From positions 496,001-560,000 of the forward strand of contig NZ_WTVG02000040.1 of assembly GCF_012910705.2 (NCBI RefSeq): a stretch of 64,000 nt of DNA, given 5' to 3'. Both the position numbers and the translations under genes were made by a program. The notes beneath the pieces are model-generated. The model searched no databases. It worked only from the letters and a program-made list of their open reading frames with translations, and had not been told where the DNA came from. This DNA comes from Aromatoleum anaerobium (lineage in GTDB: Bacteria > Pseudomonadota > Gammaproteobacteria > Burkholderiales > Rhodocyclaceae). Below are positions 34,942 through 43,276 of the stretch, in pieces; the first letter of the stretch is position 1, and the number at the start of each line of letters is the position of its first letter.

Positions 34942-35736
34942 TCACATGACTTCTCCGCCGGACACCGAAATCGCCTGGCCGGTGATCGCTTCCGCACCCG
35001 GCAGGCACAGCCACAGCACGGCATTCGCGACTTCGTCGGGACGAACCAGGCGGCCTTGCGGGTTGTGCTTTGCCAGCTCGCCTTGCGCTTCGGCTTCGCT
35101 GCGGCCAGTCTTGGCGCGGATATTCGTGATCGCCTCGCGCACGATGTCGGTGTCGGTGTAGCCGGGACAAACCGCATTCACCGTGATGTTCTTCTGGGCC
35201 AGTTCGAGCGCCAGCGCGCGGGTCATGCCGATGACGCCATGCTTGGCGGCGCAATAGGCCGAGACGTAAGGGTAGCCTTTCTGCCCGGCAGTGCTGGCGA
35301 CATTGACGATGCGGCCCCAGCCGGCGGCGAGCATGCCGGACAGCACTGCCTTCGTCCCGAGGTAAGTGCCGGTGAGGTTGACGTCGAGCATCTGCTGCCA
35401 CAGCGCGAGATCGGTCTTGATGAACGGCGCGCTCGACGCCTGGCCGGCGTTGTTGACCAGGATCGAGACCGGCCCGAATCTGTGTGCGGCCGCCTCGAAA
35501 GCGGCCGCGACGGAGGCCGGGTCGGCGACGTCGACGGCTTCGCAATGCATGTCGCAATGCACGCCGATGAGTGCGCGCAGCGCGTCCGCCCGCTCTTCGA
35601 GCGGTTCGCGCGTGCGCCCCATCAGCGTGACGCGGGCGCCTTGTTCGGCCAGGCGCTGTGCGATCGCGGCACCGATGCCACGGCCGCCTCCGGTGACCAC
35701 CGCATGCTTGCCGGAAAGTTCGCGCACCGTACTCAT
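34942..35736 (-). CDS. SDR family oxidoreductase (second copy)
   Basis: Short-chain dehydrogenase, 264 residues, start preceded by GGAGGGGG. It has the Rossmann motif TGGGRGIG (about 15-22), NNAG near 93, and the catalytic Ser in IVNVASTAG with the YCAAKHG Tyr-x3-Lys. The C terminus ITGQAISVSGGEVM is typical of hydroxyacyl-CoA dehydrogenases. It is the first gene of a unit that continues with acyl-CoA dehydrogenase, the TRAP transporter and the ligase, and it has an operator upstream. It probably acts on a different hydroxyacyl-CoA stereoisomer or ring position from the BadH-like enzyme. Confidence 0.9.
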   Translation of the reverse strand: MSTVRELSGKHAVVTGGGRGIGAAIAQRLAEQGARVTLMGRTREPLEERADALRALIGVHCDMHCEAVDVADPASVAAAFEAAAHRFGPVSILVNNAGQASSAPFIKTDLALWQQMLDVNLTGTYLGTKAVLSGMLAAGWGRIVNVASTAGQKGYPYVSAYCAAKHGVIGMTRALALELAQKNITVNAVCPGYTDTDIVREAITNIRAKTGRSEAEAQGELAKHNPQGRLVRPDEVANAVLWLCLPGAEAITGQAISVSGGEVM

Positions 35737-36139
35737 TCCACCCCCTCCTTCATTGACTGGAACCCATCGCCACCTGCCTGGCACCGATGCTCCGCTTCCT
35801 GCCGCCGCAGGGCGCGTATCACCCCTCGGGGTGTCACTGCCACCCAAATCAGTGAATGAATGGTCACTCATTCACCTCCATGCGTCAAGTCATATTCGAC
35901 GTTGAAAGGACAATTCTTGTGGTGAGCCGTCCGTGTGGACGGCGCCTGTTTCTTCTGGAATGAATTGTGGCGGAGACAGTGTTACTACCGGCCTGGCGAT
36001 CGTCGGTCACGACCACCCGGCCCATCGGTGCCGCAAGTATGCAGCGCTTCGGCGCGCTCTGGTTGACTGCAGGCAGTCCCGCGCCAAGATGTCGCCTCCG
36101 GCGCGGCAGACCTTGCCGGTCACCGCGCCGGCTACCCGC
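35737..36139. other. Intergenic control region between SDR operon and reductase operon
   Basis: 403 bases. It holds the operator copy at 35854-35873 and a 7-bp hairpin GCCGTCC-GTGT-GGACGGC at 35926-35943, possibly the end of the reductase transcript. A TTGACG hexamer on the - strand upstream of the operator could be a -35. No coding signal is seen. Confidence 0.5.
35854..35873. promoter_or_regulatory. Cluster operator, copy 3 (upstream of SDR operon)
   Basis: GAATGAATGGTCACTCATTC matches the inverted repeat at every defined position and extends to a 24-bp near-palindrome with flanking GT/AC. It lies about 118 bases upstream of the SDR start codon, with a TTGACG hexamer on its upstream side. 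Confidence 0.68.
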
Positions 36140-36592
36140 TCAGGGCAGCTGATATTCCAGATTCACCCGCTTGGACGGCGTGAACTTCTGCCGCGAGAAG
36201 AATTTCTCCAGCGCGAAATCGTCCCAGTTCACCAGCGTGTAGACCTTCTTCACGCCCGCCGCCTTCATGTTCATCATGAACTGGTCGAGCATTTCACTGG
36301 CGATGCCGTGGTTCTGGAACTCCGGATGGACGCCGAGGGTGTCGATCGTCGCGGACGTTTCCGGGATGCCGAACTCGCCGAAATAGACGTCGCCCATGAC
36401 GAAGCCCACGATCCTGCCATCGATCTCGCAGACGATCGACGAGTTGATGTTGTGAGCAGAATTGAGGATTGTCTCGAACTTGCGTTCGTAGTAATCGCGG
36501 CGGGAGCGCTTTGCACCGATTTCGTCGATTGCGACGACCGCGCCGAGATCATCCTTCTTCAGTACGCGCATTACACGGTTCTTTTCAGGCAT
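36140..36592 (-). CDS. GNAT family N-acetyltransferase
   Basis: GNAT acyltransferase, 150 residues, with the acetyl-CoA pyrophosphate-binding signature in HPEFQNHGIASEM near 88-100 and the core strands (IVGFVMGDVYF, then KKVYTLVNWDD). It is the last gene after the reductase subunits, 62 bases downstream and separated by a strong hairpin. In R. palustris, GNAT enzymes acetylate the catalytic lysine of benzoate-CoA ligase and switch it off. A similar role on the cluster ligase is a reasonable inference, but small-molecule acetylation is also possible. Confidence 0.87.
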   Translation of the reverse strand: MPEKNRVMRVLKKDDLGAVVAIDEIGAKRSRRDYYERKFETILNSAHNINSSIVCEIDGRIVGFVMGDVYFGEFGIPETSATIDTLGVHPEFQNHGIASEMLDQFMMNMKAAGVKKVYTLVNWDDFALEKFFSRQKFTPSKRVNLEYQLP

Positions 36593-36613
36593 TTCCCCTT
36601 CTCCTCGATAAAT

Positions 36614-36641
36614 GCAGCGCCGGCAGGGATGCCGGCGCTGC
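36614..36641. repeat. Perfect 12-bp hairpin between bzdQ and GNAT genes
   Basis: GCAGCGCCGGCA-GGGA-TGCCGGCGCTGC. On the - strand the stem is followed by ATTTATCG, not a proper T run, so it could be a partial terminator or a 3'-end stabiliser of the reductase message. Confidence 0.6.
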
Positions 36642-36654
36642 TTCAGCCCCGACT

Positions 36655-37575
36655 TCAGGCCGCTTTCACCTGCTTCTGCATCAGCGTGTAGCCGAACAGC
36701 GCCGCGCCCAGCGCGCCGGCGATCTGGCTGTCGATCTTGGTGTCGACCGCCTTGATGCCGAGGATGCGCTCGATGCGCTTGACGACACCCGGGTTCTTCG
36801 CGATGCCGCCGGTGATGAAGAAGCCTTCCTCGACGCCGATGCGCTCCAAGAGGCTCACCACGCGCTCGGCCATCGCCTGGCAGTATGCCGCGATCACCTT
36901 GTTCTTGGTGTAGCCGGCCTTCAGGAGACCCAGCGCTTCGGACTTGGCGAACACGACGCAGATCGACGACACCGCTTCGGGTTCGACATCGACGTCGAAC
37001 GAGCGCGGGCCCAGTTCGGCGATCGGGATCTGCATCAGGTCGGAGATGACTTCCATGCCGCGCCCGGTGCCGGCCGCGCACTTGTCGTTCATCAGGAAGT
37101 TGGTGACCTTGCCTTTCTCGTCGCAGTGGATCGCCTTGCAATCCTGGCCGCCCATGTCGAGGATGGTGCGCACCTTGTTGCCGCCCATGTAGTTCGCGCC
37201 GCGCGCGTGGCAGGCGATCTCGGTGATCGCCTTGTGGGCGAACGGCACGTTCACCCGGCCGTAGCCGGTGCCGACGACGTAGTGGATGTCCTCGAGCTTC
37301 ATGCCGATCTTGTCCATGATGCCCTGCAAGGCATTCCTGGCCGAGTCCGGCGAGTTGTTGCCGGTGCGCATGCTGTTGTAGCCGTACAGCTCGCCGTCAC
37401 AGACCAGCACCGCTTGCGAGGACACCGAGCCGACGTCGATGCCGCAGGTGATGATCTTGGCGTCTCTCCAGTCCTTCTTCGTCTCGTCGAACCAGACGTT
37501 TTCCTGCCAGCGCCAGAATTCCTTCTTCTCGGGGGCCGCTTCTGCCGCCGTGGCCGCAGCAACTTCTGCATTCAT
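36655..37575 (-). CDS. bzdQ: Class I benzoyl-CoA reductase, Bzd-type Q subunit
   Basis: ATP-hydrolysing electron-activating subunit of the BadF/BcrA family, 306 residues, matching Bzd-type Q (shorter than Thauera BcrA). The N-terminal ASKHA-type ATPase motif is CGIDVGSVSSQAV near 46-58. Two cysteines expected to hold the [4Fe-4S] cluster shared with the partner subunit are in NDKCAAGTGRGME (about 138) and SSICVVFAKSE. ITGGIAKNPGVV is near 258. With the P subunit it drives low-potential electrons to the N/O half, which reduces the aromatic ring of an acyl-CoA. The substrate need not be benzoyl-CoA itself. Confidence 0.9.
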   Translation of the reverse strand: MNAEVAAATAAEAAPEKKEFWRWQENVWFDETKKDWRDAKIITCGIDVGSVSSQAVLVCDGELYGYNSMRTGNNSPDSARNALQGIMDKIGMKLEDIHYVVGTGYGRVNVPFAHKAITEIACHARGANYMGGNKVRTILDMGGQDCKAIHCDEKGKVTNFLMNDKCAAGTGRGMEVISDLMQIPIAELGPRSFDVDVEPEAVSSICVVFAKSEALGLLKAGYTKNKVIAAYCQAMAERVVSLLERIGVEEGFFITGGIAKNPGVVKRIERILGIKAVDTKIDSQIAGALGAALFGYTLMQKQVKAA

Positions 37576-37625
37576 TTGATCGCTCCTTTATCCGTGTCTT
37601 GTCGCGTGTCTTTGCGCGTATCGGT

Positions 37626-38435
37626 TCAGTGCTGGCGTTCGGCCGCGATCAGCGCGCAGCCCAGCGCGCTGACGAATTCCGGCAGCTCGGGCAGCAGCAC
37701 CTGATCGACGTCCATCGCGTTCTTGAGCGACGCGACGAAACCGGGGTTGTGCACCATGCCGCCGATCAGCACCACGTTGCCTTCGATGCCGACGCGGCGC
37801 ACCATCGCGCACACCCGGCTGGCGACCGCGTCGAGCACGGCCTTGGCGATGTCTTCCTTCGGCGTCGCGGAGTGGATCAGCGACACCACTTCGGACTCGG
37901 CGAACACCGTGCATTGGGCGTTCATCGGGATCGACTTGTCCGAGCGCAGGCTCGCTTCGCCGAATTCCTTGAGCGTGAGCTGCAGCGCGCGGCTCATCGC
38001 TTCGGCGAAGGAACCCGCCCCGGCGGCGCACTTCTCGTTGCCGGCGAAGTCGATCGCCTTGCCGTCCGCGTCGGTCTTGATGCCGCGCCCTTCCTCGGCG
38101 CCGACGTCGACCACGGTGCGCGCCTGCGGGTACATGTACACCGCGCCGCGCGCCCCTGCCGTCATCTCGGTGACGCCTTCGGTGGCGAACTCGACCTGCT
38201 TGCGACCGGCCCCGGTCGCGAACACCGACTTCACCTGGTCACGCGACACCCCGGCCGCGGCCAGCGCTTCGGTGAAAGCCTTCTCGGCGGCCTGGTCGGC
38301 GTCGATGTCGCCCGGCATCATCAGGTGCGCTTTCTTCACCGCGTAGTTCAGTTGCGGCGCGCCATCCACCTTGATCTCCTCCAGCAGCACAACCTTCACG
38401 CTGCGGGAGCCCATGTCGATTCCAGCGGTAATCAT
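37626..38435 (-). CDS. bzdP: Class I benzoyl-CoA reductase, Bzd-type P subunit
   Basis: Second BadF/BcrD-type ATPase subunit, 269 residues, start at 38435 preceded by GAGGA. The N-terminal phosphate motif is TAGIDMGSRSVKVVLLE. Cluster-ligand cysteines lie in NEKCAAGAGSF (about 128) and NAQCTVFAESE (about 168); LIGGMVHNPGFV is near 226. It pairs with the Q subunit. The gene begins 130 bases after bzdO, a gap with a small hairpin, and ends 50 bases before bzdQ. Confidence 0.9.
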   Translation of the reverse strand: MITAGIDMGSRSVKVVLLEEIKVDGAPQLNYAVKKAHLMMPGDIDADQAAEKAFTEALAAAGVSRDQVKSVFATGAGRKQVEFATEGVTEMTAGARGAVYMYPQARTVVDVGAEEGRGIKTDADGKAIDFAGNEKCAAGAGSFAEAMSRALQLTLKEFGEASLRSDKSIPMNAQCTVFAESEVVSLIHSATPKEDIAKAVLDAVASRVCAMVRRVGIEGNVVLIGGMVHNPGFVASLKNAMDVDQVLLPELPEFVSALGCALIAAERQH

Positions 38436-38545
38436 TCTCGTATCCTCAATCGAAAATTCATTCTGATACCACCTGCACGCCGGAACGCACCGATTCGTCA
38501 CCCGCCGCACGTGTGGTGCGACAGGCGACGTCGGCAACGATACGG

Positions 38546-38560
38546 CGCGCTGGCAGCGCG
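38546..38560. repeat. Small hairpin at the bzdO-bzdP junction
   Basis: CGCGCT-GGC-AGCGCG, a 6-bp perfect stem next to the bzdO stop. It could tune the stoichiometry of the N/O and P/Q halves of the reductase. Confidence 0.4.
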
Positions 38561-38565
38561 GAAAA

Positions 38566-39870
38566 TCAGGCGGCCAGGCGGCGCAGGCCGAGCTGCTCCA
38601 TGAACGCATCGACCCGCGCCTGGGTGCGAACTTCGTCGAACTCGCGCTCGTCGCCCATGTTTCCTTCGTACGTCATGATCGGGATGCCGGCCTTCGCCAT
38701 CGCCTGGCGGTTCTCCATGATCCCGACGGAGAGACCTTCGCAACCGCGGTTCAGGTGCATCATGCAGCCATCGACTTTCCAGTCGCGCGCGATGTTGAGC
38801 ATCATCTCGGACTTCACCGACGGGTCGAAGAACTGCTGCCACAGCGGCTTCGACAGGTTCCAGTCGGCATAGAGACGCAGCGCCGTGTCGCGGTCGTTCA
38901 TCTCGATGCCGTTCTCCCACGGCAGCGTGCGTGCGCCCCAGCTGCCGTCGGGCTTGGTCTCCCACGTGCCTTCGAGGCCGAAGGTGTAGAGCGAGCCGAC
39001 CGACACCGCGCCGTAGCTCTCCAGATAGCGGAATATCTTCAGGAAAGGCCACGGCGGCTGCGTGTCCGACATCAAGCGGCAGCGCTCGTTGGGCACTGCG
39101 GCGATGCCGCGCGCGACGCGGTCCTTCACTTCCTCGTACAGCTCGTCATAGAAGTCGGCGCACCACTGCGAGGACTTGTGCAGGATCGCGAGCACGTACA
39201 GCGAGTACATCGTCTTCTCGTCGAGCGGCGCCGGCACGGCTTTCTGCAGTTCGCAGATCTGCGCCCAGCGTGCGGTCGAGCGCATCTCGTTCTTGATCGC
39301 GCGGATCAAGAGCTCGTCGTCGCACTTGCGACCCGTGGCTTTCTCGACGAACTCGATCGAGTCGTGCAGCTGGCTCGTCACATAGTCGAGGCGGTCCGGC
39401 GTCAGGTCCTTGTACGCGCCGACCGACACGTCGACGTAGAAATCGGGAATGCCTTTCGTGCGCGCGACGTGCTGGTACCACTTCGCGTGCGAGCAGCAGA
39501 TCTGCGTCTGGTAGATGAAGTCCGACTTCGGCCACTTGCCGCCGTAGAAGTACTCATCCAGATGCATGCTGCCCCAGTAGATGCGCATGTACGAGCACAT
39601 GTCGCGCGCGAAGCCGTAGGATTCGGCGGCGTCGAGGCAGCGCTGGGTGAATTTGCGGTCGAGCGACACGCCGGCCGAATACGGCTCGCCGGTCAGCGGA
39701 TAGACGTCGTCGCCGAGCGAGGTCGGGATCGCGTCGAACGACCAGCCGGCCGCCGACCAGCGGATGCCGCCGTTGTCCTTCGCACGGGCGTAGTTCTGGT
39801 AGTACTGCTCGCGCAGCTGCTTGGCCTTGCCCCAGAGCTTGAGCGGTTCGGTCGGGTACAGGTTCGTCAT
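38566..39870 (-). CDS. bzdO: Class I benzoyl-CoA reductase, Bzd-type O subunit
   Basis: Subunit of the active-site half of the reductase, 434 residues, of the 2-hydroxyglutaryl-CoA dehydratase D-component/BcrB family and of Bzd-type O length. Cysteines for an iron-sulfur cluster and substrate site are visible in [17 protein letters not shown] (about 119-135), together with [12 protein letters not shown] (about 93) and the [12 protein letters not shown] segment near 385. Together with the N subunit it binds the aromatic acyl-CoA and receives electrons from the P/Q half. It starts 19 bases after the bzdN stop. Confidence 0.9.
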   Translation of the reverse strand: MTNLYPTEPLKLWGKAKQLREQYYQNYARAKDNGGIRWSAAGWSFDAIPTSLGDDVYPLTGEPYSAGVSLDRKFTQRCLDAAESYGFARDMCSYMRIYWGSMHLDEYFYGGKWPKSDFIYQTQICCSHAKWYQHVARTKGIPDFYVDVSVGAYKDLTPDRLDYVTSQLHDSIEFVEKATGRKCDDELLIRAIKNEMRSTARWAQICELQKAVPAPLDEKTMYSLYVLAILHKSSQWCADFYDELYEEVKDRVARGIAAVPNERCRLMSDTQPPWPFLKIFRYLESYGAVSVGSLYTFGLEGTWETKPDGSWGARTLPWENGIEMNDRDTALRLYADWNLSKPLWQQFFDPSVKSEMMLNIARDWKVDGCMMHLNRGCEGLSVGIMENRQAMAKAGIPIMTYEGNMGDEREFDEVRTQARVDAFMEQLGLRRLAA

Positions 39871-39889
39871 GGTTGGTCTCCTTGAGGGC

Positions 39890-41029
39890 TCAGAACAGCT
39901 CTTCTTCGCTCAGCGTCTCGAGCATCGCTTCGATGCGGATGCGGAACGGGCCGATGGGGTTCGTGATGTCGAATTCCAGGAACAGCGTCGGAATGCCGTT
40001 GGCTTCGAGGTGACGCTTCAGGTCCGGGTAGTCGCCCTCGTGCGGATCGCAGAACTTCTGCTGCAGGAAGATCGCGGCCTGGACGTTGTATTCCTTCGCC
40101 AGATTGAGCACGTGGTCGAAACGCGTGTGGGCCGGGTAGTCCTTGGTCGGGCACGCCGGCCGGTCGCAGTAGCGCTCGGCGATCGCGCGGACGACGTCGT
40201 CGCCGGGTTTCGAGGCGTTCCAGAAGTAGCGCGTGCCCGAGCACTGGTCGTCGATGACGATCGTCGCGCCGACGGATTCGACCATCGCCATGAACGAGAC
40301 GTCGTCGTTTTCCGAGCCGATGGTCATGAAGCGCGCGCCCTGCGGACGATCGAGATTGCGCGTCGGCAGCGCCGCCAGCACTTTCTTCAGCTGCTCGTTG
40401 TGCTCGCGCTTGTCGATGAACTGGGCGGTGATCGACGCATACAGCGCTTCGACGCCGGTCACCTGCGGGTTCGTTTCCTTGCGGTAGTCGAAGAGCTGGC
40501 GCAGCAGGCGGCGGTTCTCGTCACACACGGCAAGCGACTCGCGCAGCATGTCGTCGGTGATTTCCTTGCCGGTCAGCGTCTGCAGGAACACGCGGAAGCG
40601 CTGCACTTCGGCGATATGCGCCTTGCGCGAATGCGGCGACTGCACGTCGTTCGGCATCGCGACGTAGTAGTCCCACTTCACCGTCGGGACATTCTGGCGC
40701 CACGAGCTGTAGGTCTGGCGGTACTGGATGCACGACTGCGTCAGCGTCACGCCTTCCGCATAGTCGTAGCGGCCGAGCAGGCCCTGGGCGAGCGAGTCGC
40801 GACAGAACGGGCAGAACATGCCGAAGATGTGCGGCTCGGTGACGTTCTGCGGCTCATGCGCGCCGAGCACGCGCACCGGCAGCATCCCGGCCGCGATCAG
40901 CAATTCCTCGGGCGAATAGGTACACATCGTCGCCACGACCTGCCCGCCCGTGCGCGCCTTCCAGGCCCGCGCGTAGTCGTGACGCTTCTCGTACCACTCC
41001 TTGAACTGGTCAAACAATCCGTCGTTCAT
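39890..41029 (-). CDS. bzdN: Class I benzoyl-CoA reductase, Bzd-type N subunit
   Basis: Other subunit of the active-site half, 379 residues, BcrC/2-hydroxyglutaryl-CoA dehydratase family and of Bzd-type N length. Candidate cluster cysteines are in [18 protein letters not shown] (about 31-48) and the MFCPFCRDS segment near 75. It is the first gene of the N-O-P-Q order used in Azoarcus bzd clusters. Upstream are an FNR-type box and a cluster operator. Unlike the standard bzd cluster there is no ferredoxin, dienoyl-CoA hydratase or ring-opening hydrolase beside it, so this may be a second reductase for another aromatic acyl-CoA. Confidence 0.9.
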   Translation of the reverse strand: MNDGLFDQFKEWYEKRHDYARAWKARTGGQVVATMCTYSPEELLIAAGMLPVRVLGAHEPQNVTEPHIFGMFCPFCRDSLAQGLLGRYDYAEGVTLTQSCIQYRQTYSSWRQNVPTVKWDYYVAMPNDVQSPHSRKAHIAEVQRFRVFLQTLTGKEITDDMLRESLAVCDENRRLLRQLFDYRKETNPQVTGVEALYASITAQFIDKREHNEQLKKVLAALPTRNLDRPQGARFMTIGSENDDVSFMAMVESVGATIVIDDQCSGTRYFWNASKPGDDVVRAIAERYCDRPACPTKDYPAHTRFDHVLNLAKEYNVQAAIFLQQKFCDPHEGDYPDLKRHLEANGIPTLFLEFDITNPIGPFRIRIEAMLETLSEEELF

Positions 41030-41130
41030 GAACTTGCCTCCTTAAGAATGTTCCGCTGCGCGGCGGATCCGGCCATCTGAAAAACATATCGAGCGATACA
41101 AACCCCATCCGCCCCTGGGTCTTCACTTGT

Positions 41131-41144
41131 TTGATGCCAATCAA
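41131..41144. promoter_or_regulatory. FNR-type binding site upstream of bzdN
   Basis: TTGATGCCAATCAA is a perfect TTGAT-N4-ATCAA box, extended by one more pair (G/C) on each side. It lies about 102 bases upstream of the bzdN start. In Azoarcus the FNR homologue AcpR activates benzoate-degradation promoters under anoxia, so the same control is likely here. Confidence 0.72.
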
Positions 41145-41146
41145 AC

Positions 41147-41166
41147 GACTGAATGAACACTCACTC
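41147..41166. promoter_or_regulatory. Cluster operator, copy 4 (upstream of bzdN)
   Basis: On the - strand GAGTGAGTGTTCATTCAGTC matches the shared inverted repeat with two mismatches. It lies just upstream of the FNR box, a different layout from the other copies, where the operator overlaps the promoter. Confidence 0.62.
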
Positions 41167-41270
41167 TACTCGCGGTTTATCAGGAATGCAAGCATTCGGG
41201 GGGAAATCGGGTCCGGCCACCGAACAGGGGTAATCCGGGAGTGCCTTGATGGGCAGGACGTCGCGGAGTC

Positions 41271-41323
41271 GTGGCTCAACGGGCCACGGCTTGCTTGAAG
41301 CCGAGGCGGTGTCGCTTGACACC
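41271..41323. repeat. Three back-to-back small hairpins
   Basis: GTGGC/GCCAC (41271-41287), CGGCTT/AAGCCG with a GCTTG loop (41287-41303) and GGTGTC/GACACC with a GCTT loop (41308-41323) follow one another. They lie in the non-coding stretch 41167-41365 between the reductase promoter and the tRNA terminator. No gene is seen in that stretch. Confidence 0.45.
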
Positions 41324-41365
41324 AACCTCGTTTCGGCTTTGCACTGTTTAGTATGGGGTAAACGG

Positions 41366-41392
41366 AAAAAGCGGCCAAAATGACCGCTTTTT
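41366..41392 (-). terminator. Rho-independent terminator after tRNA-Ser
   Basis: AAAAAGCGG and CCGCTTTTT form a 9-bp stem with flanking A and T runs, 11 bases after the tRNA 3' end on the - strand. It would work in either direction. Confidence 0.8.
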
Positions 41393-41402
41393 CTCGTATT
41401 TT

Positions 41403-41490
41403 TGGCGGAAGCGGTGAGATTCGAACTCACGAACGGTTGCCCGTTGCCGGTTTTCAAGACCGGTGCAATCGACCACTCTGCCACGCTTCC
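41403..41490 (-). tRNA. tRNA-Ser (anticodon UGA)
   Basis: On the - strand the sequence starts GGAAGCGTGGCAGAGTGGTC and ends with an encoded CCA. The acceptor stem pairs GGAAGCG with CGCTTCC. The anticodon loop reads CTTGAAA, giving UGA (Ser). A long variable arm and the GTTCGAATC T arm are present. Length 88 with CCA, normal for a class II tRNA. Its 3' end faces the catabolic cluster. Confidence 0.97.
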
Positions 41491-41631
41491 TGGGCGGGGG
41501 TTCAGGGCAGGTTTTCAGTTGCGCTGCCCTGCTGCCGAGAGCGGCGAAGTATACCACCGGGCACGCCGTGCACCGCCATATGGAAGCTGCCGGCACGAAT
41601 CCCGCGGTGCGGGGCGGCAAATTCCTCCGCG

Positions 41632-42933
41632 TCAGTTTCGCTCGAAAAGCGCGATCGATTCCACGTGCGAGGTTTGCGGGAACATGTTGGCAATGCCGGC
41701 GCCTCGCAGCACGTAGCCCTTCTCGTGCACCAGCACGGCCGCATCGCGCGCGAGCGTCGCCGGGTTGCAGGATACATACACGATGCGCGCGGGCGATTGC
41801 AGCGCGCTGAGCGCCTTGACGACCGCGATCGCTCCTTCGCGCGGCGGATCGATCAGCAGCTTGTCGAGCCTGCCGAGCGCAGCGAGACTGTCCTCGGTCG
41901 CTTCGAAAAGGTTTGCGGCGTGGAATTCGCTGCGGCCGTGCAGGCCGTTGCGTCGCGCGTTCTTGGCCGCACGCCTGACGAGTGATTCGCTGCCCTCGAC
42001 GCCTACCACGGTGGCTCCGCGGCGAGCGATCGGCAGGCTGAAATTTCCCAGCCCGCAAAACAGGTCGGCGATGCGCTCGCCAGGCCGGGGGTCGAGCAAC
42101 TGCAACGAACGACGGATCAGCAGGCGGTTGATGTCGATATTCACCTGGGTAAAATCGGTCGGCTGGAACGCCATCGCGACATCGAACTCGGGCAGGGTGT
42201 AGGCGAGCGGCGCGGCGCCCTTCGGGTGCAGCGGATGAGCTGTCGCCGGCGCGCCGGGCTGCAGCCACACCTGCACGCCGTGCTCGTCGGCGAAGGCCGC
42301 GAGCCGCGCCTCGTCCGCGGGAGTCAACGGCAAAAGGTTGCGGAACACCAGTACGGTCGTCGTGTCGCCGATCGCGATTTCGATCTGTGGCAGCCGGTCG
42401 GCTATCGAGAGTCCGCCGACGAGTTCGTGCAGTGCCGGCAACATCCCCGAGACGTGAGAAGGCAGGATGGCGCAGCTGCGCATGTCGGCGATGTAGCTGC
42501 TGCGCCGTTCGTGGAAGCCGATCAGCACTCCGCCTTTTTTCGGCACCACCCGCACGCCGATCCGCGCACGATAGCGGTAACCCCAGGACGGGCCGTGAAT
42601 CGCCGCGTAGATGATGCCGGGCCTTACCTTTCCGACGTGCCACAACGCGTCCTCGAGCACGCGCTGCTTGGCGGCCGCCTGCGCGACCGAATCGAGATGC
42701 TGCATCGAGCACCCGCCGCACACGCCGAAATGCTCGCACCGGGGCACAACGCGCTGGGCGCTGGCCTTGATGATGCGTGTCACCTCGGCGAGGTCGTAAC
42801 TCGGCCGCTGACGATAGACCGTATATTCGACCCGCTCGCCCGCAAGCGCCCCCTCGACGAAGACGACCTTGCCGTCAACGTGCGCGACCCCGCGACCTTC
42901 GTGATCCAGCGACTCGATGACTGCGACAGGCAT
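41632..42933 (-). CDS. rlmD: 23S rRNA (uracil-5-)-methyltransferase RlmD
   Basis: RumA/RlmD-type SAM-dependent methyltransferase, 433 residues; RlmD makes m5U1939 in 23S rRNA. An N-terminal TRAM domain (residues 1-60) is followed by iron-sulfur cysteines (PRCEHFGVCGGCSMQHL near 64-80 and CAIL near 150). The SAM motif DLFCGLGNFSLPIA lies near 285, and the catalytic Cys is in VSCNPATLARD near 385. Start at 42933 gives the family N terminus. Confidence 0.95.
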   Translation of the reverse strand: MPVAVIESLDHEGRGVAHVDGKVVFVEGALAGERVEYTVYRQRPSYDLAEVTRIIKASAQRVVPRCEHFGVCGGCSMQHLDSVAQAAAKQRVLEDALWHVGKVRPGIIYAAIHGPSWGYRYRARIGVRVVPKKGGVLIGFHERRSSYIADMRSCAILPSHVSGMLPALHELVGGLSIADRLPQIEIAIGDTTTVLVFRNLLPLTPADEARLAAFADEHGVQVWLQPGAPATAHPLHPKGAAPLAYTLPEFDVAMAFQPTDFTQVNIDINRLLIRRSLQLLDPRPGERIADLFCGLGNFSLPIARRGATVVGVEGSESLVRRAAKNARRNGLHGRSEFHAANLFEATEDSLAALGRLDKLLIDPPREGAIAVVKALSALQSPARIVYVSCNPATLARDAAVLVHEKGYVLRGAGIANMFPQTSHVESIALFERN

Positions 42934-43276
42934 TGAAGATCCGCCAAAAGTCGGTGATTTTACGTCTCTCCGCAGCACTTTTTACAGCGATACATCGCTG
43001 GCAGGAAAACTTCCCGGAAGCATCCAGGCGGCAGGTCACCTTGCTCCCCCATTCATACAAATTGAAACATGTTGGTCGCCGGGAAATGTCGTGGACCTTG
43101 TGCCGTGCGGAGTCCATGCCGTTTATCCGGGTGCGGCACTGCAACACATAACGAGTGGCAGCGACATTGACATGTTAGAATTTCCATTGGTCTACCGCTT
43201 GCATAATCGCTTTGACGATCTGCAGACAAGGCGGATCAACTGCTGTCATCACCTCTATCTAATAAGGAAACCAGAC
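42934..43276. other. Intergenic region upstream of rlmD and a small lipoprotein gene
   Basis: 343 bases between divergent genes, more AT-rich than its surroundings. A TTGACA hexamer near 43168 and a TAGAAT stretch just after it could belong to the lipoprotein promoter, but spacing is not ideal. No gene, repeat or known RNA is recognised. Confidence 0.4.

Noticed and set aside
41161-41484. Short - strand frame through the tRNA-Ser gene
   Set aside because: It overlaps the tRNA and the terminator and has no coding character.
42934-43276. Riboswitch or small RNA upstream of the small lipoprotein
   Set aside because: No recognisable conserved core or strong fold; the downstream gene is not of a metabolite-controlled type.
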